Positions 54,870 through 64,000 of a stretch of DNA of 64,000 nt are shown piece by piece (position 1 is the first letter of the stretch; every line of letters begins with the position of its first letter). Both the position numbers and the translations under genes were made by a program. The notes under the pieces were generated by a model. That model had not been told where the DNA came from. It was given only the letters and a program-made list of their open reading frames with translations, and ran no database searches. Source of the DNA: Hetaerina americana (lineage: Eukaryota > Arthropoda > Insecta > Odonata > Calopterygidae); contig JAKTNV010000005.1 of NCBI GenBank assembly GCA_022747635.1, positions 87,287,469 to 87,351,468 of the forward strand, read 5' to 3'.

Positions 54870-57830
54870 ATGAAGACCTCGTACGTGGATTTGAAGAATG
54901 GTTTTATAAAATTGTTCGGTCGAGTGTCAAGTAGTCATGCTAGGCGGAATTTTAGAGTGTATTATTTATCAAAAACGTTCCTATCAACAGCAGTAACGAC
55001 AATATTGAAAACATTTCATGTCAAAATTGTTGTCTTTAAAACATTACGATAACATTACACATGTATCCCTCAGTCGAAATGTCCATCTAATGCATAGATG
55101 GCATATGACTTGTCCACGCATCACGCATTTCTTCTTTTTCGTACGCATGAAAGATATCGGCCGCAACGTCAACATATTGCTCTTTCTTTTCATATGAATG
55201 ATGATATTCGACACTTGATATACCTAAACTATCAGTTTCATAAAACAATTAATATCGTTGTTTTTGTTTTGAGAAAAAATATATCGACATAATGTCGATA
55301 TATCGCACAGCCCCCAATGCACAAACAAAGGATTTACGGTTTCGAGACGCACGCACCCACAAACTAAAGGCGAGGCTCCCTTTTCAGATACCAAGCCCTT
55401 TGATACTCTTCAGGTCGTTCCGTTTCACGGTACAAAGCGTGCTTTTGAAGTTCTAGAGCAATGGCTACCACAAAAGGGAGGATGGAATTGCCATTTTTGA
55501 AGGTTTCGGCCATGTAGCGTTTGGAACACTTTTGCGATTCATCGATCGATACATTCCAGGGACTTGTGAGTTTTGTTTGCGATTTCGTCTGTTCTTTAGA
55601 GATAAGAAATGCAGAGTGACCATGACGCCAACCAAAGGGGCACTCAAGGTACTGCTGAAAACCACCAATGTCACCTAATCTACGCACACTGTTCACGAAT
55701 TGGCGACGCCAGCAAATATTTAGGATTGAATTCAATTATTTCTTTAGTTTACTTATACGCCGCCAGGTAGGCCGAAAATGGACGAGCAGTTATTAAAAGG
55801 TTTAGCAACTGGACAATATATTTCGCATACTCGATACTATTGCCATAGTTGTCGATTCGCTAAACGTAAAAAAATAAGATAATCTCTAAGCGCAATGCAA
55901 AATTTAGTACTTTTATGTAGTTTAGTAGTTTACTGTGTTACAGGAACGTTATTATGCTATAACAATTAAACATTCTATTATAAAGCTATGCTGGTGATAA
56001 TTTAATAATGATTTTCGCAAAGATTCAGTTCATTTGTAAAAGTAATATTTTCGTAAAATTACACTTTTGCGAAAGCAATTTACGAACCTCCTCCCAAAAC
56101 ATTGTCAATGTCACGTGACTGAGTTGTTGCCGCTTTCGCTCCATCTGTGAGCATTGGATGCGCACTCGAAAATATCGGCTTGAACGTTTCCCAGTAGTTT
56201 TTTGGTGATATTTAACATTTAATTCTAATCGGGAAAAATAGAGAAATGTGTTGAATGATTTCATGCACAAACAAATGTAAATTAAGGCCAATGGATAACT
56301 GACGCCAACAATGAGCCCTTCGTTTTGTCAACAACTGCTTAGTAACCCGTACTTTTGTCGCTTGAGCTCCCGCTTACTACACAAACTACCTCGTCCGACT
56401 CCCGAGCGGGTTTGATGCATCATGGGGTGAATGAAGCCCTCCCACGGAGAACGGAGGTGACACTTAAAAGGAACTGAAGTTTGTAAGTAATAGCACCTCA
56501 AGATGCCTTTGATCACCGAGTAACCTTTCGTAAATATTTCAATTTATACTACACTTCATTTTTGAACTATGTTTCAAATATTGGGATGATTATACAATGA
56601 ATTCGTTAACTATATTTTTTCCCTTGATGTTTTTGACGCCTCGGGAACACGGTTTCTTGTGGGACACCCACTACTGGCTGTCAAAAAAGTTTCACTTGAA
56701 CAGATCAATAAACTAATTAGTTAAGAATAACATCACTAAGTGTTGTAGCGTTAAATGTTTGAATGAAATGCCAAATGTGGTGTTAAATGTTTTAGTCTTA
56801 TGCCAAATGCAGTATTAAATGAACTACGCACAATTGTAGTGTTGGATATTGGGTTGTGTACCTCGTCACCAGATGCCAATAAACGTATCGTTCTATGGCG
56901 TGTGTCCATAGAAAATTAAACGATAGAATGCCAATAATAATTCATGAAATGAAATATGTACCAGCCAGAAATGATTTCGTAGGTATTTTAATTTTGAAGG
57001 ATTGAACTTTTGAAATATTTAAACGCCAACTGGAAATGATCCCACGTTTCAAATGCAGCATTCGACCGTGAACATAAGGTGGGGACTTCAAAGTAAAATA
57101 AGGGAGATTGTACTCTTTGCAATATGGTGTTCGATCATTGGAAAATGAAACCTAACGTCACAGTTGATAATAATAATTATAAAACGCCGAAATTTCAAAT
57201 TTATCATATTATAATAAATAATTAAAAAATTCCTTCTGACGAAACGAAATATTCCACGGGTGGAGCTCTTTTTTAACGTACGCCCTGTCATACATTTATC
57301 TCATCATGACGATCATAAATTAATTTCTAAGCTGATATAAAATTTCTGTTGCGTAATACCATTTCTATATCCTACGGAAAAATGTTTATTCCTAAGACAT
57401 AGTTCTATTTTTATCAATTAGATTTTGAGTGACATAATTCGGCAAAATCACGAAGTCAAAGCAGAGCAGTAGCTTTAATAAGAATCAGTAAAGAATGAAG
57501 GTTGCTGGTTGACGGCGACGGCACGTCAGGAGGAAGGGGGGCAGCAGTCGTCAGGGATGGTCATAAAAAATGACCGAACGGGCAGATTGAAATGGGAGCA
57601 GTGGGAGAAACTTCATAGCATATTTAAATTGGCGAACTTACCGGGAGTACGAAGGGAATTCATTATAGATCGCAGATGAGATGGATGTAGGGGTGAGAAA
57701 ATAGGTAAGTCCGATGAGGGAGGGGTAGGGAAAGATGAATTAGAGCCATTGCCTATTGGACTATGGGAAAATCCTCTCCTTCAAGAGAGCTAAAGTGGTC
57801 TAGTAACTACTTTAAAGTAGTCCAGTAAGG
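54870..57830. other. Nearly 3 kb without a recognised element
   Basis: A 123-codon minus-strand frame (55364-55735) reads WRRQFVNSVRRLGDIGGFQ near its start but shows no known domain. Other short frames (56025-56291, 56328-56516) are likewise unsupported. 57480-57780 is purine-rich. This is the longest element-free stretch in the right half and may be intron or an old unrecognisable repeat. Confidence 0.35.
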
Positions 57831-58372
57831 AGACGTGTTCTAGTGCTATGTCCACGTGAGTTAAACAGCGTGCTGTTATCGAATGTTTAATTGATGAAAA
57901 AGTGACTCCTATTGAGATTCATCTTCGTTTAAAGGCTGTTTATGGTGACGATGCTGTTAATAGGTCTACTCTAAATCGATGGGTAGTAAAATTTCGTGGT
58001 TGCGAGCCTGGAAAAGCCATAATTGTTGATGAAACACGCAGCGGACGCCCGATCACTGCCACCGACGATAAACATTGCAAACTCGTCGAAGATTTAATTC
58101 AAAATTACCAGCGAATCACGCAAAAACGCACCGAAAACCATATTGGAATATCCAAGGAACGTGTCGGCTTCATTATTGAACAATTGGGATACCGTAACAT
58201 GTGTGCACGATGGATACCACACCGCTTTGAACCGATTCCACACCCTCCTTATTCCGCCGATCTTGCGACTTGCGATTTTTATTTTTTCCTCAACTCAAGA
58301 GACATCTCAAGGGTAATCATCACACCTCGGACGATGAAACGAATGATTTTAAGGCAGAAATTTGATAAAAGA
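57831..58372 (+). mobile_element. Mariner fragment, half of an inverted junction
   Basis: The start at about 57850 (MST, then a stop, VKQRAVIECLIDEKV) continues as TPIEIHLRLKAVYGDDAVNR, GCEPGKAIIVDETRSGRP and ISKERVGFIIEQLGYRNMCA. A deletion then joins it to HPPYSADLATCDFYFF, which keeps the final Asp region. The left terminus is not present. At 58372 it runs into the same family in the opposite orientation. Confidence 0.75.
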
Positions 58373-58587
58373 ACGCTGCTTCACTCGCGTTGACATAGCA
58401 CCAGAACACACGTCTCCATACTTCCGCTTCTCAATGTAACGACCTTCTCTTCTGAATGTAACGACCTCAAACCTGGGCATGCGTGTTGAGGGGGAATTTT
58501 ACTTCCACATGATACCAGGAGTGCTTTTGAATTTCATTTTGTTTGTGGTTTACAAACATGTGGGCATTAGTTTTCAGCCTGCCCTCG
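58373..58587 (-). mobile_element. Mariner 5' end, inverted relative to its neighbour
   Basis: On the minus strand, a terminus CGAGGGCAGGCTGAAAAC next to TA (58588-58589) leads through CAGGTTTGAGGTCGTTACAT to a start (ATGTCAACGCGAGTGAAGC at about 58394). The sequence breaks off after a few codons. It aligns with 25165-25511 over the whole leader. Confidence 0.7.
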
Positions 58588-58599
58588 TAGATCGCTGGG

Positions 58600-59365
58600 C
58601 TCACTGAGTAAAGGATACGATTTCGATTACTGGCGATGCTTCTAAATAAATCCTCACCTTCCCATAAGCTGTGCCATACACATACACGGGTCTATCAGAA
58701 CTTCCTAAAGAATCGTAGGCGGGACAGGGAATAAGAAAACTGGCCGTCCATATCTTGTTGTGATGAGTAAATATGACAGTCCATACACACCTATTACTAC
58801 GCCATTCTGGACTACACATTTAAGCACTGCCATCTACCAGCAGTCAACATTCTTATGGAATGCACTTAAATTCATCTCAAATTAATAATCAAACATCGAA
58901 GTCGAAATTTCCGAGACAGTTGCAAAAAAAACGTTCTACGACAAAAAATATATCATTTTCGTTTTCGTGTAATTGTTATTTTTTTATACAAGAGAGAAAA
59001 TATAAGATGAACATGGAAAATCGGGATTTAAAATTATTTCACAGAGTCTAAACACATTCTTGGGAAATCAAATGTGACCAAATTTAAAATCACCGCTCCC
59101 TTTCAATGATACATTTACCTCTTAAAAAGCACCAAACATAATGGATACATCATGCCCCGCCCTAGTTGACTATTCTCCCACCTTCGCATTTTCCAAAGAG
59201 CCTATTTCATCCCTCCCGATGTCCCACTTGACATACATTTTCTCAAAATTTCACCGCCTCAAAATCCGATTTCTCCTCATTTGCCTTATGCCTCCTTATC
59301 TTTCCTTCCTTCCTTCGTTATCACCAACCAAAATCCTCTTCAGAGGGGCGAACGCGTTTCCGATT
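58600..59365. other. Unassigned
   Basis: A 72-codon minus-strand frame (58601-58819) reads WTASFLIPCPAYDSLGSS and VYVYGTAYGKVRIYLE. The composition is protein-like but splice support is lacking, so I note it only. The rest is AT-rich or pyrimidine-rich. Confidence 0.3.
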
Positions 59366-59369
59366 TTAC

Positions 59370-59460
59370 ACGATATCACAATCGATTCCCATAGCGCTAC
59401 TTTGATGTTGAATACAATTTTTTATATGGCTCAGAAACTTGGCCAGTGAAACAATACCTT
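59370..59460 (+). mobile_element. Possible LINE remnant
   Basis: One frame reads YNFLYGSETWPVKQ, which has the YGSETW motif of the LINE C-terminal region. No further match extends it. Confidence 0.28.
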
Positions 59461-59469
59461 CGCTACCAA

Positions 59470-59955
59470 CCGCGAGAGATCGCTGTGTGTTATGGCACCA
59501 AACATTCATGCGCGAATCCATACGCGCTTTCGAATGAACAAACTCGATCACCTGACTCTGGAAACTAAAAGCGCTACGACGAGTGCATATTCTCTTCGAT
59601 ATGCTTGTTCAGGAAGTGTGGAAACGCAGGGGTTAGCGAAGATTTTTCCATTCGAGTCCGGCTTCTAATTGAGTGGAATTCCGACGAGCAAGGGAAGCGC
59701 CAGTAGAGCGAGATGGTTCTTAAGCCAAAGTGTTTCCCTTCAACTTCTCAGCGGAAAGGAGGGAGGGAGTGGAAGGGCTCCGATTATAACCTCGGGTCGG
59801 GAATGGATGTGAAGGCGGGAGAAGAGGGGGAGGGACGGGAAATGGGCGCGTGGTCCGTACGGGAATGCTCCCTCGAAGGGCACACAGCTAGGACTGCGTA
59901 ACGCTCACTTTCCAATATCGATCGTCGATAAAAAAGAAATATATAGGCGTGACGA
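59470..59955. other. Nothing recognised
   Basis: 59750-59880 is purine-rich. No gene is supported. Confidence 0.35.
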
Positions 59956-59961
59956 TATGTA

Positions 59962-60887
59962 CAGGGTTCGTCCGGAAAATAAGTGTACTGAGCTCAGGAA
60001 AAAAAATTTATTACACTTTTACATATCTTAAGCTAATATTCCTCAAAATAGGACCCTTGTGAGTCGATACACTTGTTCCAGCGGCGTTCCCATTCCTGGA
60101 ACGCTCCCGCGAAGGCATCATCGGGAACCTCTCGAAGACACGTCGTCACGGCCTCTTTGACGGCGTCCAAAGTCCCGTATCGCGTTCCTTTCAAACTCCT
60201 CTTTATCTTCAGGAACAGAAGGAAGTCCGGTGGTGCCCTCAAAAATGTGGATCATTTTTGCCGTGATCCGCAAGTTCTGTCGCGATTTCCAAACGATTGA
60301 GTCTTTGATCATCACTGAGCACTTTCGGCACCAACTTTGCACAAAGTTTTCGCATCTGTAATTGCTCCCTAATAATCTCGTGCACTATTGTTTTTGGCAC
60401 ATTACACTGCTCTGCTATCATCCGAACACTAAGACGACGATCAGAGTTCAGTACATCGCGAACTTTTCGCACATTTTCGTCGGTGAGTGTCGTTGATGGG
60501 CGTCCAGGCCGTGGTTCGTCGTCGACCTCTTCTCTGCCCTCCACGAACATCTTGTGCCACCGAAAGATAATGTTTCTGGACATGGCTGACTCCCCGTAAG
60601 CCTGGTTAATCATACCGACAGTTTCGGTAGACGATTTCCCAAGCTTTACCGCAAATTTGATGGAATAACGCTGCTCCAAAAACTTCGGCATCGCGTTCCG
60701 TGACGTGGGTCGAGCGTGGAGGTTCGCGTTAACAGAGCTCCTCACTACACCACAGCTCAGAGCCGACTGCCTTTTTCAGCGTCGCTTGCCAACATACCCT
60801 CCTCTAATCGCAGTCCGTCAGAGCGGTGCTGGGCGCGCCTGGAGCGGCGGGAAAAAATCAGTACACTTATTTTCCGGACGAACCCTG
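59962..60887 (-). mobile_element. Non-autonomous mariner, sister of 8700-9256
   Basis: This 926-bp element has the same termini as 8700-9256 (CAGGGTTCGTCCGGAAAATA and its complement) and is flanked by TA on both sides. On the minus strand from 60688 it reads MPKFLEQRYSIKFAVKLGKS, GRPSTTLTDENVRKVRDVLN, CNVPKTIVHEIIREQLQMRK and LCAKLVPKVLSDDQRLNRLE. This covers both DNA-binding helix-turn-helix motifs, intact. It is then joined near 60245 to APPDFLLFLKIKRSLKG and AFQEWERRWNKCIDS. The deletion removes the first two catalytic Asp residues. It could still bind termini but not cut. Confidence 0.9.
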
Positions 60888-60925
60888 TATACACATATAT
60901 ATATACATATATATGAAGTGTATTT

Positions 60926-60980
60926 TTGTATCCATCAAAAACCTACCTTTACCGGTAGATTACATAATAATATATGAATA
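60926..60980 (+). mobile_element. RTE-like LINE 3' tip
   Basis: GTATCCATCAAAAACCTACC, TTTACCGGTAGATTAC and ATAATAATAT match the last about 50 bases and tail of the LINE at 31015-31064. Confidence 0.5.
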
Positions 60981-61027
60981 CTTGTATATATAATTTCTAG
61001 AAAGAGAAAGGCTAAGTTGTGTGTATG

Positions 61028-61030
<3 letters not shown>

Positions 61031-61091
<61 letters not shown>
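61031..61091. repeat. (TA)n microsatellite, left of mariner
   Basis: A TA array of about 60 bases that ends at the TA target of the mariner starting at 61092. Confidence 0.95.
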
Positions 61092-61094
<3 letters not shown>

Positions 61095-61781
61095 GAGGGT
61101 CATCCGGAAAGTAGTACCCGTTCGTGCCGCATGAAGTGCTGACGACGCGAGTAGCCGCTGGACGAGGTCAGATAGCTTCAGTGGCTTGTCTGCCTTCTCT
61201 GAGTCAAGTTGCGTGACGCTAGCATTGCCTGTGTTGTTTCTGTGATTGTTTACAATGTTTAAAAAAATTGAGAACGCCGCCAGTTGTGAAGTGAGGGCAG
61301 TGATTAAATTCCTCAATGCAAGAAACGTTCGCCCATGTGATATTCATCGCCAATTAAAGGAGGTGTATGGAGACAATGTAATGGACGAGTCGTCTGTTCG
61401 GCGGTGGTGTCGCAACTTCAACATGGGGAGGGGGAACACACACGACGATGAGCGTTCGGGGAGACCGGCTGTCATTACAGACCAACTGGTGAGCTCAGTT
61501 GACGAATTCGTGAGGAACGATCGGTGCGTCACAATTGATGACATCTGTGAGCATTTTCCCAATGTTTCTCGAACAATTGTTCATGAAATTGTTAAACACC
61601 ATCTGCATTATGCAAAAATTTGTGCAATATGGGTCCCTCGCGTATCTCAATGAGCTGGCGGCGAAGGACTATGCAGCAGGAATACAGAAACTTGTCACAC
61701 GTTATGACAAATGCCTTAATTTGCTTGGAGATTATGTTGAGAAGTAGTTTAAAGTATCCTCTTTCAAATAAAATTTTTCTC

Positions 61782-61784
<3 letters not shown>
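61092..61784 (+). mobile_element. Non-autonomous mariner inside a TA array
   Basis: A 693-bp element begins CACGAGGGTCATCCGGAAAG and ends TTTCTCGTG, followed by TA. The inverted similarity at the right end is short (CACGAG), so part of that terminus is lost. The start at 61255 gives MFKKIENAASCEVRAVIKFL. The frame continues through NARNVRPCDIHRQLKEVYGD, DDERSGRPAVITDQLV and VSRTIVHEIVKHHLHYAKIC to WVPRVSQ. It is joined out of frame to the C terminus (VTRYDKCLNLLGDYVEK). The whole catalytic domain is gone. Confidence 0.85.

Positions 61785-61841
<57 letters not shown>
61785..61841. repeat. (TA)n microsatellite, right of mariner
   Basis: A TA array of about 57 bases that begins at the right TA of the mariner. 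Confidence 0.95.
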
Positions 61842-61851
<10 letters not shown>

Positions 61852-61857
61852 CAGAGA

Positions 61858-61938
61858 GTGGTCTGAAAAGGTTCCGACCTAACAAAGATACAAGACATTT
61901 TTTTTTTAATTTTCGAGGTCGGAAACCTATCAGACCAC
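61858..61938. repeat. Hairpin beside TA array
   Basis: GTGGTCTGAAAAGGTTCCGA and CCT (61858-61880) pair with AGGTCGGAAACCTATCAGAC and CAC (61916-61938), about 20 of 23 positions. The centre is T-rich. The layout resembles the GGACACTC hairpins, but the sequence is unrelated. Confidence 0.65.
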
Positions 61939-62179
61939 CCCCATGTATGTATGTGTGTATGTATATGTATGCGTTTATACGTATACACATGTATATCATT
62001 ATCAAAAATATTGTCCTACATACGAATAAAAAAGTGAACACCAATCTAAAAAGCCGAAGGGCCATGGTCCGATTTTCAGTTCTTTCTGTTAATAAAAGGT
62101 TCGTTTTGGCAAAGATAAATATCCATGCGTCAGAATCCGGACCACGACTTAAAATTTTAATATTCTATGTTCTGAACAT

Positions 62180-62265
62180 GGGACGTGGTATTCCAGTGAC
62201 CGCAAAGCTTAAATTCTGACTGGCATACTGGAAGGTCGGGGTTTGATTCTAGGGGACCCTAAGGT
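62180..62265 (+). repeat. tRNA-like SINE head
   Basis: GTGGTATTCCAGTGACCGC is followed by GGGGTTTGATTCTAGGGG, which has B-box spacing. It is a single copy with no clear body. Confidence 0.35.
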
Positions 62266-62269
62266 GTCC

Positions 62270-62830
62270 TTTGGTTTACCCTCATCCAAACTAAGCCTTA
62301 GTTTTTTGGAAATTGGAAAGAAACAAAGAGGCAAACTTTAACACAATTTATATGAACATCATCTTTATATCCTCAAGGATATGGAAGGCATAACAGGACG
62401 AACGCAAGGTTACTGGAGAAGGTCAGTGGTTCTAATCCTGCGAACTCCTTTTTCTTTAAATTCTCCATTATCCTTGAGTTCGTCCTTTTTATGTTCTCCT
62501 TTTATCCCGTAGTATTGAGAATGTGTTTTCGTCGCTTGGTGGTATGCGATGAACGCTCGTATACACCTTTTCGAAAAATTGGGTTTAAAGTCTTTCACGT
62601 CGATCTGGTTTCGATACGACAAATTTATGGACATCGTGTCGATATATCGTCAAATCCGATGCTTTCAGCCTTAACCTTTCGGAAATCCATTACCACTGAA
62701 GTAAAAAATACCAATCTATCTTTCCACAGCATTTTTTATTCGGTACAACTAAGAGTACCAATTAAAACATTTGGTGGAAACATGCTTTGTTAATTTTTAC
62801 TTCAGAGGTATCGTGAAATATTTTATCCTT
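62270..62830. other. Nothing firm
   Basis: A second weak B-box-like GGTTCTAATCC lies at 62427-62437. No gene is supported. Confidence 0.35.
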
Positions 62831-62834
62831 CCGA

Positions 62835-63250
62835 TTACACGATGGTGTGGTGTGAGGAAATAGGTTCGCGGGAGGGTGGGGAAATGGATAAAGTGTCTGG
62901 ATGGGATGGGGGTGGATTTCTGAGGGAATTGAAAAAGGGAGGGAGGGTTGGCGTAACAGTTTTTGGATAAAGAGAGGGTGGGTGGGCGGAGGGAGGGAGG
63001 GAGGCGCTGAGAAATATGGCTTTCTTCAAGGGCCAAATTAGAGTTCTCTCCACCCAACCCCGCCCCCTTAATCCGTACTATTCCCCACTCCTCCTCCTCG
63101 CCCACGCGAGCGCCGTGATTCGCCCGAAGCGGCGCCGCACCACCATTGGAGACATGTTTAGTGGGCTTCGCGAGGAGTGTTCCTGGATGTGTTCGCGTGT
63201 GCGCGGGGGGGCGACTTTGGCGCTGGTGGTGGTGTGTGCGAAAAGCTAAT
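62835..63250. other. Purine-rich then CpG-rich block
   Basis: 62840-63010 is G/A-rich, and 63100-63235 is CpG-dense (CGCCCGAAGCGGCGCC). It is island-like in composition. The ORFs are compositional. Confidence 0.4.
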
Positions 63251-63330
63251 CAAATTCTCTTTGACTGATTAACGGAATAACGTGCGATATGACTTCGCAC
63301 TCACGCTGATTGAAGCATATTTCTTTTTTT

Positions 63331-63334
<4 letters not shown>

Positions 63335-63374
<40 letters not shown>
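63335..63374. repeat. (CT)n microsatellite
   Basis: A CT dinucleotide array of about 40 bases after a short T run. Confidence 0.95.
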
Positions 63375-63377
<3 letters not shown>

Positions 63378-63379
63378 CT

Positions 63380-64000
63380 CCGGCTGTCTCGATGAAGAGA
63401 GGGGATGTGAGTGGGAGGAGAGATTTGGCAAGTCGCTGATTCGTGCAAATTTCAAACCCGACTGTTGATCTCCCCTTTCCTTTGATTGGAGAATCTCGTT
63501 TTTTGAAGAGAGGAAGAGAATCGATTGTGGAATCACGATCCGTCCATTAAATCCCAGACTGCTTCTTCCGCATATTTTTTCCAGTTTCAATAAGCTTCCC
63601 TTTCTCTATTTTCAAAAGGTCATGCGCACTGCTTTCTGATGGTTCAATAAAAGTTCAACTTTCATACGAGTCCTTGTGGATAAAAATATGCCTCCCAGTA
63701 AAAGCGCTGACTGTCACTTTTTGTAATTTTTTTCCCCGGCTTCGGTGCATATCAACCGCGACTGCTCAGCCAATTCAAGCGAGATTAAATATCAAAAATT
63801 TTTATTACCGAGGAAATTGTTCAAAATCGATATCACGTCATTTATTTTCGTGATTTCAACTGGGTAGCCTGGAGAATATTGACAGTGATTTTTCGGACAA
63901 TCGCATGGTTTTTCGTCCCGTCACGTGTTTCAAGGTGCGTGCAAGCTATTCATGGAACCAAGTCTGAGGTCATTCCATTCCTTTGAAATTTCACTTTTTG
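63380..64000. other. Nothing recognised
   Basis: This is AT-rich sequence to the end of the window without a supported feature. Confidence 0.4.

Noticed and set aside
55364..55735. 123-codon minus-strand ORF
   Set aside because: It is one of the longer frames in AT-rich DNA, but no domain, splice signal or initiation support was seen.
63246..63590. ORF with Arg-Glu repeats
   Set aside because: It is a translation of the (CT)n microsatellite at 63335-63374.
1..64000. Prokaryotic or viral origin of the window
   Set aside because: Mariners with TA target duplications, LINEs, SINEs, splice signals and TA microsatellites are all of eukaryotic nuclear type. No viral or bacterial gene was seen.

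Overview
The window looks like a repeat-rich, intron-sized piece of an arthropod nuclear genome, most likely an insect, although a crustacean is not excluded. It is not bacterial, plasmid or phage DNA. There are no operons or ribosome binding sites and no long host ORF. What is present is decayed insect-type mariner transposases, two kinds of LINE, tRNA-headed SINEs, long (TA)n arrays, CpG/pyrimidine-rich islands and a few short ORF segments bounded by eukaryotic splice signals. The species call is an inference.

Host genes. The best protein-coding evidence is a set of short minus-strand exons (49522-49581, 42334-42450, 35835-35859, 35305-35408) with splice sites at both ends. Their reading phases chain together, so one multi-exon gene on the minus strand may span tens of kilobases. 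Weaker minus-strand candidates lie at 53747-53987, 28088-28135, 13108-13175 and 368-420. On the plus strand, a CCAAT-rich stretch leads into a candidate first exon at 45214-45358. A phase-compatible exon follows at 46637 and ends where a mariner sits. I do not recognise the proteins.

Mobile elements. (1) At least eleven mariner pieces are present. Six (7909-8570, 8700-9256, 10265-11163, 46789-47704, 59962-60887, 61092-61784) keep both ends but lost the catalytic middle, so all are non-autonomous. (2) An RTE-like LINE with APE endonuclease and FADD-type reverse transcriptase lies at 28385-31064, with truncated relatives at about 6300, 7585, 14940, 19193, 32600, 37883, 44715, 52150 and 60926. 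(3) An L2/CR1-like LINE is at 23930-25025, with copies at 11166 and 47826-48610. Its 3' end carries a GC-rich tail motif (GGTGACCTAACACC) that also occurs alone in six or more places. (4) A tRNA-headed SINE, here called SINE-A, has four copies and an (ACT)n tail. A second family, SINE-B, has two copies.

Structured repeats. A recurring unit with the core GGACACTC (or its complement) forms hairpins and lies next to (TA)n arrays at about 545-760, 4266-4644, 15249-15527 and twice at 41690-42303. This is the most unusual pattern in the window and may be an undescribed family of microsatellite-associated foldback elements. I found no evidence of a novel enzymatic or immune system. The rest is AT-rich intergenic or intronic DNA with scattered polypyrimidine or polypurine tracts.
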